56,443 nt of DNA from Clostridiales bacterium (GTDB lineage: Bacteria; Bacillota; Clostridia; Christensenellales; Pumilibacteraceae): NCBI GenBank assembly GCA_022508505.1, contig JAFLVC010000012.1:1-56443 (forward strand). Direction: 5' to 3'. Positions 41,110 to 53,800 of this stretch are shown here, piece after piece. The position numbers and the translations under genes were made by a program. The notes below the pieces were generated by a model. That model was not told the DNA's origin. It did not search any database and saw only the letters and a list, made by a program, of their open reading frames with translations. Positions within the stretch are counted from its first letter, which is position 1. Each line of letters begins with the position of its first letter.

Positions 41110-43593
41110 ATGGAAAAAGACAGTCTTATTATCATAGATTCCAACTCGCTTTTAAACCGCGCGTTCTACGCCATGACGGGACTTGTGACGTCGCGCGGCG
41201 AGCCTGTCGGCGCGATATACGGCTTTACGGTCATGCTGATAAAGCTTATCGAGGAGTACCGCCCGAAGTATCTTGCCGCAACCTTCGACGTACACGCGCC
41301 CACCTTTCGACACAAGATGTCCGACGCGTACAAGGCGACGCGAAAGCCCATGCCGGAGGCGCTCGGCGAGCAGATAGACCGCATGAAGGAGTTTCTCGAC
41401 CTTCTCGGCGTCAAGCGCTTTGAGCTTGCGGGCTACGAGGCGGACGACCTCATAGGCACGATGGCAAAGCGCTCCTCCGCTTTCACCTACATTGTTACAA
41501 GCGACCGCGACAGCCTTCAGCTCGTCGACGACAAGACGCACGTGCTGCTCACCAAGCGCGGCATAACCGAGCTCGACGACGTTTCTGTCAATGACGTCCC
41601 GAGCGTTTTCGGTGTGCCCGCAGACCGCGTAGTGGACTTTAAAGCGCTCGCGGGCGACAGCTCGGACAACATCTTAGGCGTACCCGGGATCGGCGACAAG
41701 TCCGCCGTCGACCTCATCACTGAGTTCGGCTCGCTCGACGGCATTTACAACCGCATTGACGAAATCAAGGGCGCGCGCCGCGACAAGCTCCTAAGCGGAA
41801 AGGACAGCGCGTACCTGTCATACAAGCTTGCGACTATCGACAGGGACGTTCCTATCGACTTCGACCTCGAAGAGTGCCGCCTGCACTTTCCGTTCCCTGC
41901 CGCCGCGCGCGACATAATCGACAAATACGAGTTCAAGTCGCTGTCCCGCCGCACGGATATTTTCGAATCCACTGCCGCGACACCCGTCAAACACGAAACC
42001 AAAACCGAAAAAATAACGCTCAAAAGTCAAGGCGAGCTCGCCGCGCTCGTTGATAAGGCGGATGGCGACGTCGCTATTCGCCTGTCGCAGGACGGCCTGC
42101 ACCTCGCTTTTGACGCTTCTACCGACTACTTCGCGCCCATAACCGACGACCTACTCTCGGTATTCACGGTAGGCTCGTGCATTGATACAATTTCGCCGCT
42201 TTTTAAAAAGCACGTGATAGCGCACGACCTCAAAGCGCTGCTCCACGAAGTCGCGCCGCGCGAGATTAAAAATGCCGACGACGTTGCGCTCATGAGTTAT
42301 CTTCTCGAATACAGGCTTTCGCCCGTCGGCGCCGCCGAGCTATATTCCGACTATTCCGAGTGCAAGAAGGCGCTCGACGAGAAAGGCATGACGGCGCTGT
42401 ACTCGGATATCGAGCTGCCGCTATTGCGCGTTCTTTACGACATGGAGACAATCGGGTTCACAGTAGACCGCGACAAGCTCGACGAGATAGACGTGCAGTT
42501 TTCCAAGCTCGAGGCGGAGAGCGCGGCGCGCATTCGCGAAATCTACGGCAAGGACATAAACCTCAACTCACCCAAGCAGCTCGGCACGGCACTGTTCGAG
42601 GACCTTAAAATCCCGTACCCCGGAAAGCCGCCATACTCGACAAAGGCGGAAATCCTGCAACAGCTCGCGGGCGAGTACGAGATCGTCGACGAGATACTCA
42701 AGCACCGCTTCAACTCCAAAATCAAGTCGACCTTTATCGACGGCATAAGAAAGGCCATGCGCAAAGACTGCACCGTGCACACGTCGTTCAATCAGATGTC
42801 GACTGCGACGGGGCGGCTCTCCTCCACCGAGCCCAACCTACAAAACATACCGACGCGCTCGGACGAGGGGCGCACGCTGCGCTCGATGTTCGTGCCGCGC
42901 GACGGCAATGTTCTCGTCGACGCCGATTACAGCCAGATAGAACTCAAGCTGCTCGCCCACTTTTCGGGCGATCCCAAGATGACGGAGGCATTTAACACCG
43001 GCGCGGATATTCACCGCTCGACTGCCGCCGAAGTGTTCGGCGTGCCTATTGACGAAGTAACCGCCGCGATGCGCCGCGACGCGAAGGCTGTCAACTTCGG
43101 CATTGTTTACGGCATAAGTAATTTCGGACTGAGCAGAAACATCAACATATCCGCACGCAAGGCCGACGAGTACATCAAGCGCTACTTCGAGCGCTTCCCC
43201 GCCGTAAAGCGCTATCTCGACGGGCTTATCGAGCTCGCAAAGAGCCGCGGCTACGCCGAGACTGCGTTCGGCAGACGGCGCGCAATACCCGAGCTGACGT
43301 CGGCGCGGTTTCAGCTACGCAAGTTCGGCGAGCGCGTCGCGATGAACACTCCGCTTCAGGGCACCGCCGCCGACATAATCAAGATTGCCATGGTCAACGT
43401 GCAAAAGCGGCTGTCCGGCATGAAATCAAAGCTCATTCTTCAAGTCCACGACGAGCTGGTGGTCGACGCGGCAGCCGATGAACTCGAACAAGTCAAGACT
43501 ATACTGAAAACCGAAATGGAAAACGCAGTGTCGCTCTCCGTTCCGCTCGACGTCGACATATCGGTCGGCAAAAATTGGATGGAGTGCAAGTAG
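41110..43593 (+). CDS. polA: DNA polymerase I
   Basis: Repair and Okazaki-fragment polymerase, 827 residues. The N-terminal 5'-nuclease domain (about 1-280) has DSNSLLNRAFYA and AGYEADDLIGTMA. The middle 3'-exonuclease fold lacks the acidic catalytic motifs, as in many Firmicutes, so there is no proofreading. The polymerase domain has motif A (VDADYSQIELKLLAHFSGD), motif B (RRDAKAVNFGIVYGIS) and motif C (LQVHDELVVD). The start at 41110 (MEKDSLIIID) agrees with family N-termini; an in-frame ATG at 41062 would add 16 unrelated residues lying across the promoter. No SD is visible. Confidence 0.95.
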   Translation: MEKDSLIIIDSNSLLNRAFYAMTGLVTSRGEPVGAIYGFTVMLIKLIEEYRPKYLAATFDVHAPTFRHKMSDAYKATRKPMPEALGEQIDRMKEFLDLLGVKRFELAGYEADDLIGTMAKRSSAFTYIVTSDRDSLQLVDDKTHVLLTKRGITELDDVSVNDVPSVFGVPADRVVDFKALAGDSSDNILGVPGIGDKSAVDLITEFGSLDGIYNRIDEIKGARRDKLLSGKDSAYLSYKLATIDRDVPIDFDLEECRLHFPFPAAARDIIDKYEFKSLSRRTDIFESTAATPVKHETKTEKITLKSQGELAALVDKADGDVAIRLSQDGLHLAFDASTDYFAPITDDLLSVFTVGSCIDTISPLFKKHVIAHDLKALLHEVAPREIKNADDVALMSYLLEYRLSPVGAAELYSDYSECKKALDEKGMTALYSDIELPLLRVLYDMETIGFTVDRDKLDEIDVQFSKLEAESAARIREIYGKDINLNSPKQLGTALFEDLKIPYPGKPPYSTKAEILQQLAGEYEIVDEILKHRFNSKIKSTFIDGIRKAMRKDCTVHTSFNQMSTATGRLSSTEPNLQNIPTRSDEGRTLRSMFVPRDGNVLVDADYSQIELKLLAHFSGDPKMTEAFNTGADIHRSTAAEVFGVPIDEVTAAMRRDAKAVNFGIVYGISNFGLSRNINISARKADEYIKRYFERFPAVKRYLDGLIELAKSRGYAETAFGRRRAIPELTSARFQLRKFGERVAMNTPLQGTAADIIKIAMVNVQKRLSGMKSKLILQVHDELVVDAAADELEQVKTILKTEMENAVSLSVPLDVDISVGKNWMECK

Positions 43594-43596
43594 CCC

Positions 43597-44232
43597 ATGC
43601 GGTTTAAACGAAACGAACGCACCATATCCGAATTTAACCGCGACGTTCGCGTAGTCGGTCTTACGGGCGGCATTGCTTCCGGCAAGACCGTTGCAGCCGC
43701 GGCGCTCCGAAATGCGGGCTACGTCGTAATCGATGCCGACGAAATATCGCGCGCGCTCACCGCGGCGGGCTCCGACGCCGAAAAGTCTCTTGCCGCCATG
43801 TTCGGCACGGTGACGGCGGGCGGCAAGCTCGACAGAGCGGCACTCCGCAAGCTCATTGCTCAAGACGGCGAGGCGCGAAAAAAGCTCGACGCATTCACTC
43901 ACCCGCTCATCATCGAAAAAATCAAGACGGCCGTCGCCGCCGCAACGCCGCCGATAATCATTTCAGCGCCGCTGCTGTTCGAAACGGCACTCTCTTCGCT
44001 TTGCGACGCCGTAGTGTGCATAGTCTGTCCGAGGCGAATTCGAATAGAGCGCATTATGAGCCGCGACGGACTGTCCCACGGAGACGCCGAGCGCATGGTT
44101 GACATGCAGTTGCCAGACAGCGTACGCGCGACGCTTTCCGAATTCTGCGTGCCGTCCGACGTCGGCATTTCCGACTTTCAAGCCGAGATTGTCGAGCTGT
44201 TCGACACGCTTTTCAAGCGCACGAAAGTATGA
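43597..44232 (+). CDS. coaE: Dephospho-CoA kinase
   Basis: Last step of coenzyme A synthesis, an ATP-dependent kinase of 211 residues. The P-loop is GLTGGIASGKT, with DADEISRAL and later HPLIIEKI and ISAPLLFETAL as CoaE signatures. The first 15 residues (MRFKRNERTISEFNR) are a basic extension before the usual start. It begins 3 nt after the polA stop, the common polA-coaE arrangement of Firmicutes, so it should ride on the polA transcript. Confidence 0.92.
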   Translation: MRFKRNERTISEFNRDVRVVGLTGGIASGKTVAAAALRNAGYVVIDADEISRALTAAGSDAEKSLAAMFGTVTAGGKLDRAALRKLIAQDGEARKKLDAFTHPLIIEKIKTAVAAATPPIIISAPLLFETALSSLCDAVVCIVCPRRIRIERIMSRDGLSHGDAERMVDMQLPDSVRATLSEFCVPSDVGISDFQAEIVELFDTLFKRTKV

Positions 44233-44249
44233 AAAATGCGCCCCGTACA

Positions 44250-44262
44250 TATAATTACGGTA
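44250..44262 (+). promoter_or_regulatory. -10 box 6 nt before the transglycosylase ATG
   Basis: TATAAT (44250-44255) with TACGGT then ATG at 44262, identical to the polA start context. No good -35 is visible; its position falls on the coaE stop codon. Confidence 0.5.
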
Positions 44263-44780
44263 TGGCGCGGGCTCAAAAAAGTAATACAAAAACAGCTACC
44301 GTAATCGCCGCCGTCGTCGCGGCGATTATTATTATCGGCGCGGTTACGCTGTGCATGATTTTCCCCAACAAGTACGCCACAGAGGTAAATGATGCCGCCG
44401 ATGAATTCGGGCTCGATAGGACGCTCGTACGCGCCGTCGTATGGGCGGAGAGCAAGTTCGACAGCCGCGCCATATCCGACAAGGGCGCCAAGGGACTCAT
44501 GCAGCTCATGCCCGAAACATTTGATTCGTGTGCGACCGCGCTTTACATTCAAAACGCCAATCCGTACTCGCCGCGCGACAATCTGCGATGCGGCTGCTAT
44601 TACCTTTCGCTCCTAATAGAGCGCTTTGACGGCAACAGCCGTGCGGCACTCATGGCATACAATGCCGGCGAAATCAATGCGCGGAAGTTTTTGAGTGGCG
44701 AAGAAGCAGTCTTCCCCGAAACGGCTAAGTATCTCGACGACATAGCCACAGCGCGCAAAGTATACGGCTTATTCGATTAG
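44262..44780 (+). CDS. Membrane-anchored SLT-type lytic transglycosylase
   Basis: Cleaves peptidoglycan glycan strands to form anhydro ends. The 172-residue protein has a basic N-terminus, one TM segment (about 12-34) and a compact SLT domain: VVWAESKFDSRAIS with the catalytic Glu, GAKGLMQLMPETFDS and LMAYNAGE. The domain lies outside the membrane. The start at 44262 is chosen from the match to the polA start; an in-frame ATG at 44229, overlapping the coaE stop as ATGA, would add 11 residues and is also possible. Neither has an SD. It is followed by a strong terminator. Confidence 0.88.
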   Translation: MARAQKSNTKTATVIAAVVAAIIIIGAVTLCMIFPNKYATEVNDAADEFGLDRTLVRAVVWAESKFDSRAISDKGAKGLMQLMPETFDSCATALYIQNANPYSPRDNLRCGCYYLSLLIERFDGNSRAALMAYNAGEINARKFLSGEEAVFPETAKYLDDIATARKVYGLFD

Positions 44781-44815
44781 CCGATATTCGGCGTAACCAC
44801 GATATTTTGCAAAGA

Positions 44816-44845
44816 AAAACGGAGAGCTTTCGCTCTCCGTTTTTT
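44816..44845. terminator. Bidirectional terminator between the transglycosylase and giant protein genes
   Basis: ACGGAGAGC-TTTC-GCTCTCCGT, a perfect 9-bp stem flanked by A and T runs, between convergent genes. Confidence 0.9.
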
Positions 44846-44856
44846 ACTTTTGGGTA

Positions 44857-47800
44857 TTAGAAGTTGTTGGGATCGAACCCGTCGTTACGAGGGGGCATTC
44901 CCTGCTGATAGGGGTTCTGCTGGCCCTGTTGCTGATAGGGATTCTGACCTTGCTGCTGATACGGGTTCTGCGGAGCCTGCTGATACGGGTTAGGCGCCTG
45001 CTGCTGGTACGGGTTCTGCGGAGCCTGTTGATACGGGTTAGGCGCCTGCTGATACGGGTTCTGCGGAGGCACACCCTGTTGAGGCGGCACGCCCGGTCTG
45101 TACGCAGGATTCTGCTGCGGCATTCCCTGCTGAGGAGGCATGTTGCCCGCATACGGGTTGGTGGGCTGTACCGGCGGAGGCGGAGACGCGGGCTGTACCG
45201 GCGGAGGCGGCGTAGGCTGCGCTACCGGAGGCGGAGTCTGCATGGTCGGTGCAGCGGCCGGCTGTTCGATACCGGCGCTCTCACCTGTGCCTGCGCCAAG
45301 CTGCAAGGTGTTGGGTGCAGGAGCTGCTGCGCCGCTGCCGAGCATCAAGCCCGGATCGTTGAACGTAGGATTGGTAGGCGGCAGATAGCCGAACGAGTTG
45401 AACATTCCCGCACCTGCTCCGGCGCTGAGCTGCATCATTTCTTCGTTGAGCTCTGCTTCGGAGTTGAGGAGCATCTCAATCTCGCGGCGCATCTTTCTAC
45501 GCTTGTGGAGTATGACGAGAAGCACGATGAGGAAGATGATGAACAGCAGTATTCCGCCGAAGATCAAGCCCCACATCAGAGGATTGGATTCGATGTTGCC
45601 GAGGAATGACGTGAACCAGCTCGGCTCGGGCATATCCGTACAAGAGACGGTTAGCTCGTATGTGTAGAGTCTGTTGGAAGCGTCGGACAGCGTGATCGTC
45701 ACCTGCGTCTCGCCTCTGTACTTGAACTTGAGGTCTATCTGGTTGTCGCCTTCTTTCAAGAATACTTCCGCATACTGCGACGACGCGACCTTGACCGGCG
45801 AAACGAACCGCATGACGTCATCTTCGTCGATGTCTATGAACCACGTCTCGGGCTTAATCGAAATGAGGTTGCCTTCTCCGAGCATGTTCTTTGTGAACTC
45901 GAACGACTTCTTAATGAGCTCGGGTTTGTGGTTTTCGGTTACGAGAATATTGAAGTTGTTGACGCGAGTGATTCCGCCGACGTCAAACGTTACCGTGATC
46001 TTGTCGGAGATGCCGCCGCGGCGCAACGCCTTTACGCGCCACATCTCGTCGTCACTCAAAGCAACAGCATTCGTAGAGGACGCTCTCGCAACTGCCGTAG
46101 GCGCGATTACCTCGAGGTTGCCCGCCGATTCGACGCTGACAATCTTGTAGCCGGCGGACCTAAGCTCTTCCTCGGTGTCGAGCAGCATTTCGGGACTGAT
46201 CTTGCGCGAAACGCCTTCCGCAATCTTGATGGGCTCTGTCAAGTCCTTGTCCTCTACAGGGCAAGCGACGGTGACTATGAGCTCGACGATGACACGCTGG
46301 TCGTCGGATATCCTCGCGGTCGAGCCGTCGATAAAGCCGCCGTCACGACATACGAGGTTGATGCGCTGCGTGCCGTACACGCCGGGCAGAACGGTTATTG
46401 CAAACGTCTGATGCGTGAATTCATCCGCCCAAGTGATGCTGCAAACCGCCGTCGCTTCTTCTATGTAGGTCTCGCCCGTTCCGGAGTCGACTATCGTCTT
46501 TGTCACGCCGGGGCCGTAAAGAATAGGCCTGTCAGCCGGATTTGCGGCATCGACGTCGAGCACGTCAAAGCTGTCGATATAGACGTAGGTGACGGACTTC
46601 TTGATGAGCGCGGTCGGGTCGTAGTCGGTCGCTACGTCGATAGCGTCGTTGGGGTTCTCGTCCGTTACATAGTAGACGATGTTGCTCTTTTCGGGCGGAA
46701 CGAATGCCGTCGTGGATTCGGAGTCGAGCGGCAATCCCATGACCGTTATCGTGCGCACATCGGCGGACTTTTGCTTAGGCGCCAAGTTGCCGACGGTCAG
46801 GTAGATCGTGAGCATGCTCGTTCTCGCTTCAGATGTGTCTTCTAACATCATGTGGCAAACGGCAATCTCGCCGCGCGCTACCGACGTGCACCTGAACGTT
46901 ATGCTCTTTAATGTGGGGAAGTTGTAGTCGTTGTTGCCGTTTGTGGCGTAGTACTCAAACAGCTCCGTTCTGTTGTCGGCAGCGTAGAGCTTGCCGGGTT
47001 CGTCGGACGGCCTGTCGGTCAAGTACGGCGCGTCGGTGCTGACGAGTTTGTACTTGTCGAAGTCAAAGTCAGCGTCGGCAACAATGGTGCCGAGCCCTAC
47101 CGTCAACGCGTCGCCCTTAGCGAGAGACAGATACATCTCGTAGCCGTACTGCGCGTCGTAAGAGAGCGTGAAGCGGTTGGTGACGATGTCGTCGACCTCT
47201 TTGAACTTGGGATTGCTGTTCAGAACAGTTACCATAATGGTCGTCTTGGAGCAATCGTTGAGGGTCACGGCCTTGTCGTCGTACAGCTTTTTGGTGTACA
47301 TATCGGCGACATAAATGTCGACGGGAATAACCATCCTCGCAATACTGCCGTCTTTGACCTTGCGGTTGATCCTGATAGTCAACGTGCCTTGCTCAACATT
47401 GCTAGACACCGTCAAAACGGGATCGTTTGGTTTGGTGTTGTCCTCGAGAATGTTCTCGGTGTTGGGTATACCGGACGCGCCGCTTCCCAGCTTTGCCGCC
47501 ACGAACACAAGTTTCTCGTTGCCTGTCCTGTTCTTCTGCAAATCGTAATCGCGGAACAGTCCGAGCGTCTCGTCCTTGGGATTGCACAACATCCAGGTGA
47601 GCGAATCACCCGCATAGCCGCTGAATTCAAGGAAGTTCTCGGAGCGCAGCTCTTCCCCATTCTTTAACGGATAGCCGAAGTTGAGACCGTCGCTCTTTAT
47701 AGCTTCGGGCGCTGAGTTCTCGACGGTGACGTTGGTCTGAACGATGCCCTTGGTGGGCATGACGTTCGCATTGCCGTCCTTGAAGCGCTTGCCGACCTCG

Positions 47801-50800
47801 ATGTACAGCGAGATGGAGGAAAGCGTGCCGTTGGGATTGATGTTGGCGGCATTGGGGACGAACGTAAGCGTCTTGCCGTCGTCAGACACGGTCAGCTCGA
47901 AGAAGTTTCTCACATAATTGTAGACTTCGCCGTTGAGATTGTCCGAAGGTCCGTCCTCGGTAACCGTAATGAGCTTGGTCGCCTCTTTTACTGCGTCGGA
48001 ATTCTCACCTTCGAACTGCGTGAATCTTACAGGCTCCATAACGCCGTTCTCATTCTTCATGATCATGGCGTACACGGTGACGTAATACCTTGCGGAAGGA
48101 GCGCTCGCGTCTTGGTCGTAGATATGCGTTGCGTTCTTATTTGCAGATACGAGCTCTATCACCTGCTTGGTGGGGGTCTGAGAGTACTTGAGATAGCTCT
48201 GAACGGTTATCGCCGCAGGCTTGGAAATGGACGATATGACCTCCATTTCGGACGGCGCAATGTAAACCCTGAGCGTGATTTCTTCGGACTGCACGCCGTG
48301 AGCGTCGGCAACCTTGAACACGACCTCTGTGTACTCACCCTTTACGGGAATGTAGTCGGCAGCCTCGATGCGGATCTTGTTGCCGCGGTCGAGCCCGCTC
48401 GTCGTCGTGACGTTGAGCGGCGAAATAGTCAGATCTTGCAGACCGGTGGAATTGGTCACCCTGTAAGTGAGACCGTCATAGATGGCCGGCGCGATGAATC
48501 CGTCCTTATCGCCGTTGTCGTCGTCGTCCATGAACTGCTCGAACTCGTACTCAAACGGAGCGCCGCCGTACTTGAGATTTACTTCGTATATCGTCTTGGT
48601 GTCGCCGCCTACCTGCACTTCCTTCTTGGTCATGTTTGCAGGGAGCTTATCCTTGACGTACGGAGCGGACGATTCGACGGTGATATACACCTTGAGATAT
48701 GTCAAGTGGTCGGTACCTTCGCTGTCCACAATGGCGATGATAAGCTCGGCATTGGTAACAACGCCCCTCGCTGTAACGGTGACGGTGACGGGGTTGGAAC
48801 CGAGACCCTCGTTCTGAATCTTGTTGGAGAAAGAGAGGTTGATCAAGCTTCTCAGGTTTTCGTCGGCCATCTTGGTGCCGCTGTCCAAAATTCTGAGCGT
48901 GCTCGGAGCGTCGTCGCCCGCGATTATGAGAGCGCCGAGCTCGTGGTTGCGTTCTTTTGCCACATCCTCGTCATAGCCGCCGATGAAGGGCTCAAACTCT
49001 TTGCGAAGTTCTGCGGCGGACTTTTGAGGATAGTAGTCGCGAATGCCGTTGAAATGCGAGGGGGACGTGAACTTACCCTTTACGTCCGCGTCGAAGTTGG
49101 TGACGTCGGCGGAGTTGATGGTAAAGCTGTCGCCCGTGCGCATCGTTATGTTGAGCGACGCGCCCTTGTAGGTGTCATCGTTTTCGGTAGGCGCCTCGTT
49201 TGAGTACGCAAACGTGATGGTAACGGAATCCTGCGTGGGCGTAGGCAATGCCGAATCCTTAAATGTCAGCGTTATCTTGTACTTGGTCTTGAACGCACTC
49301 GTCGCCGTAAAGACGAGCGTCGTCTTGGACTCGGCGTCGACCTCGACGGTTATCGGCAAGTCTGTCTTGTTCACGGCATTGTTTTCGATATCCGTCGCTG
49401 TAAACACGACGTTTCCGCCCGTAACGGGCATGACCAACACGTCGCGGATAAGCGCCGAATTCTCGGACGCCTTTTTGCTGTTCGAATCGTGAGGCAGAGT
49501 GTCGGGTATTTCGGTGACGTATCTGCCGTCGATCATGACGATGTCGTTATCGCTTATGAGCGTCGAAACGTCGAGCGTGGACGGAACGCCCTTGGTAAGC
49601 TTGGTCTCGTTGACCGGCTTTGCCAAAATCTCGCTGTTGGAAATGTGCACCTTGACAACTACAAGCACCCACTTGCCTTCCGTAAAGCCGGAGCCGTTGC
49701 AGCTGTCGTAAGCGAGCACTCTGAACGGATAGTAAATTCCGTGCGTATCCTTCATGAGATGGTTCGCTTTGAGGTACTCTTCTTCGCTCTGTCCCGAAGG
49801 AATGTTGAGCGCGGTCTTGGCGTTGGGTATTATTTGAAGCGTTCGCGTCGAGCCCTTGATCGTCGCTACCGAGAAGAATGTCTCGTAGCCGGGGTTAGGC
49901 TCGTATTCGGCCATGAACTCGGGAGTAATATCACTCGACTCGTTCTTGCCGAAGTACGCCGTAAGACTACCCGTGGAAACGGAGTTGTCCAAGAGGTACG
50001 TACGTTCTTGCGCGGTGAGACCGCCGTCGCCGCTGAGCTTGCCGCTCGTAGCGGTGGGCATGTAGAACATCATTTCGTCGGTGGCGTCGGCGTCGCTGAA
50101 CTGCAACGAGTACTTGTACGCCGCGCCCACAGGGAACGTAGCATTGCCCGAGCGAGCAAAGCCGATATATGCGCCGGGAGCGCTGCCCTCGGCATTCGCC
50201 ATCGTCAAGCCCCTGTCGCCGCCTGCCCCCGGACCGGTATCAACGTCGATGTAGTTGTCGCTGTTGTAGTTGAAGTTCTGGGGCGTGGAGTTCTGAAGCT
50301 GAATGTCCACAAACGCCGTTTCGACCTTGGCGCCGTCGCCGCTCGTCTTGACCTCTACAGTGAGGCGGAGCGAGCCCGTATACCGCGGGCTGTTGCCTTT
50401 GCGCGTGACTCTGAAACCGTACCTGTCCTCTAGATAAGGGCTGACAGCCGTGCTCGAGTTGAAGCCGGAGTGCGTGGAGAAGTTCTTGGAGTAAGTGCCG
50501 TCGCCGGAAGAAGTGAGCACACCGCGCTGATAGTTGATATATCTGCTGTTGAGCTTGCTTTGGTGGGCGGTGTATTCAATCGTAATGTAGTCGTTGTTGT
50601 TGAGCGTGCCGTCCGAACCGCGCCATACGTGACCGTCGTCGTCGGTGAGCGTTACGTTTTGAAGAATTGCCGCCCTGATAGCGACGTCGTTGGCGGTGTT
50701 GCCCGTCGCCCACGATACGTAAGGAGGGGTGCCGGCGTTAGCCGTGAACGACGCATCTGTGTAACCAGAAAGTCCCGCGGTGCCGACGTTTGCGAACAAT

Positions 50801-53800
50801 ACGTGCGTCTCGTTCTCGGACGCCGTGCCCTTCGTTATGTCGAACGTTTTGGGCATTGCTATATAGCTCATCGGGATTATCGCCGCCGCCTCTGCGGTGA
50901 GCTCGACCGGCTCGTAGTAGAACGCGCTGGCCGCCGTATCCTGATAGCGCTTACCTACCTCTTTGCTCTCCTCGTTGTCGCCGCCCGTGATGTTGACGAA
51001 ATAGCGGTATCTGAACCTCGAGGTGAAGCTTGACGTCCTGAGCGCTTCCTGACTGCTCGGAAGCTCATTGGTTGTGAACATGTCGGCGTCGAGATATTCG
51101 AGCTGGATCTTGCGATCGCCGGACTGCGTAGCGGAGTCAGCCCAAATGGTGGACTCTGTCTGACCGTCGGTACGGTAGTACTCGTGCATCGCCGTTATAC
51201 CGGGCGACAGATACTGATAGTAGAAATTGACGACCGTATCGCCGGAAACGGTGTTCTTAGACGACGTCCATTCCTTGGTGTCCCTATCGTAGCCGTAGAC
51301 GTCCTTGTTGAGGTGGTCGTCTTTGTATCTTATAGCTATCTGCGTGTCAAGCGCGCCCGTAGTGGTGGCCGCTTTGTCCTTAATCTTGATAGCCCAGTAC
51401 TTGAGCTGATCGAGATTGGTGAGTTGGCTCGGATCTTTGATCTGCGTGAACGTGTAGCCCGTTTCGACAGAGCCCGATCTATCAAAGAACAGCACCTCGA
51501 CATCGAGGAACTTTTCGGAAATGCCCGTACTGTCGGCATACGTCTGCGTGTACATAATCGCCGTGCCGGTGCCGAATGCGTCCTTGGTGATCATGTTGTT
51601 GGACTTCATGACGAGCTTGCCGGGATCGTTCACGTTCTTGTCTTCGCCCGTATCGAGAAGTGCGGTCTGCTCCGAGTCGGCGTCGGCAAACAGAAGCATC
51701 TTGTTTGCGGCAGACGCCTGTATGACCGTCGAGTCGTACAGAGCTTTGCTGTTGATTATGTAGCGGTCCGCAGCTTTCTGTGAAATGGTGTCATACTGCA
51801 TGTACCAGGTGTACTTGTTGCCATTGTCGACCTCGGTGAGCGAACCTTTTTCGAACGTCGGGTTGCTGTTGATAACCTCAACGCCTATGCGCAGCGTAGC
51901 GTAGCCGGGTTGAGCTCTCCAGCCGTCGACGACGCTGAACTCTACATATATAGGTATATTGAACAGCTGCGTGGACGACTTTGCTTGGACCAAAAGCACC
52001 TGCTGACCGATGTAGTTGCCCGTACCGCTCGTAATCGACGCGCCGACATAATCGGAGAGGTGTATGCTGCCGTTTGCGACCGGCGTATACGTGCCGTCGC
52101 CGTTGAGCCTGAGGGTGTCGAAATAATTGCCGTTGCTGTCCATGGCGACGACTCTGACGAGGTCGCCGTTAAAGAATACGGAGTCATCGTCAATGTCGTA
52201 CGCAAGACCGTCGGCAGAGCCCTCGCTCGTGCTCCAAGCGGTGAACTGAACGGAGTTTATTCCGCCCGCAACCTTGCCCGCGGTGAGAGACACGCGGGTG
52301 TCGGGATTCCTCAAAATCGGCGCGGCGTTTTCGACCGTTACCGAAATGGCAAACTCGATTGTCGAAATGCCGTCCGTTATCCACACTGTGAGCAGCGGGT
52401 TGTTCGCTGTAGTACGAGTCTCGCCGTGGAGCTTGATGCACGAAATCGCATAGTGGTCGTCGCCTACGTAGAAGCCATCCTCTACCGTAGCGGTTACATA
52501 CGTGCTGTAATCGGACGCCGCTAATTCAAATCTGTCCTTATTGGTGAAGCTGAGTGCGCCGCGGCTGACCTTGGCGGGCTTTGCGGCGACGCTCGGCGTT
52601 GCGGTGCTCTTGACGTCATACTTGGGAAGTATTTTGTTCCTTGCGACATCGGCAAAGCCTTCGTCGAGCGGGTTGGTGTTATAGATATAGTTGCCGTTGC
52701 TCTGCTTTTGGTTGAGACCGCTTACGGAGTCGAAGTCGTACGCCAAGTCGTAAGGCGTGATGATGAGCTCCTGCTTGGCAATCAGCTTGTAGTTAATCGA
52801 AGCTACGCGAGCACCCGCCCTCGGAACGTAAGTGCCGTACTTCGTGGTGTTGAAAGGATACGAAGTGCGCGCCTGCCCTTCCAATTGCATTTCCGCCTCG
52901 CGGCGAACTGCGGGAGCGCGGTTGTTAACCTTGACGTAAATGCGGACATAACCCGTACCGTCTATTCCGTCGATTTTTTCGGGAACGGTGCCGTGGGAGT
53001 CCTTGACCTTTACGTCAAACTCATAATACTCGTTGTTGGTCGAGGCATTTGCGGTGATTCTCAAGCCCCAGAAGCCTCTTATGTTCTCGCGCGCAATGCC
53101 CGTCGCTTGCCCCGCTTCCTCGTCTGTTATGGGAGTTATGCCGAATGACGCGTGCTTATTGGGATCGACGTTGCTGAACACCGATGCGTGCGCGAACAGC
53201 CTTACGAGCGAAACGCTGAAGAACTCGCCCGCTCCGCAAAGGTTTACTATGCTCTCAATACTGTCGCCTGCGAGCAACACTATTTCGTTAAACTCGCTCG
53301 TCCTCGAAGCGGTTGAACCGATCGAGAATATGTCGTTATCTGTCACAAACGGCAACGCTTGCTCTGCGTCGGCGCTTGTGATTGTCCGTATATCCGAGAC
53401 GCCTATGCCGTGCATATTACCGCTGGTGTCGGTATAGCTTAGCGGCGTGAGGATTACGCTCTGAGCCGTGCCCGGCTTTCCGTCGACGTCTTCCGTGCCT
53501 GTCGTAACGTCGTCAAAGCCGAGCGTGAAGCTTGAAGTGACCGACGGCTCGCGCGGCGCCGACGACGTAACCTGTATTGCAATCGGGAACCAAATTCCGT
53601 CGTCGGACGTGTCGCCCGGATCGAGCACGCGTACCAATACGTAGAAGTCTCCGCTCCTTCCTGCGTCTGCGTACATGTACTGAGACGCCGCACGCGGAGT
53701 AAAGCGTATCGTCGATGTTCCGACGTAGCTGTAAGTCAACCACGCCTTGCCCGCATCGGCGCTACCCGTCTGCGCTATTACGCGGTGAATTCTTTCGAAT

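Noticed and set aside
44899-45060. A CRISPR-like repeat region
   Set aside because: The repeats are in frame inside the giant protein gene and code for NPYQQ units.
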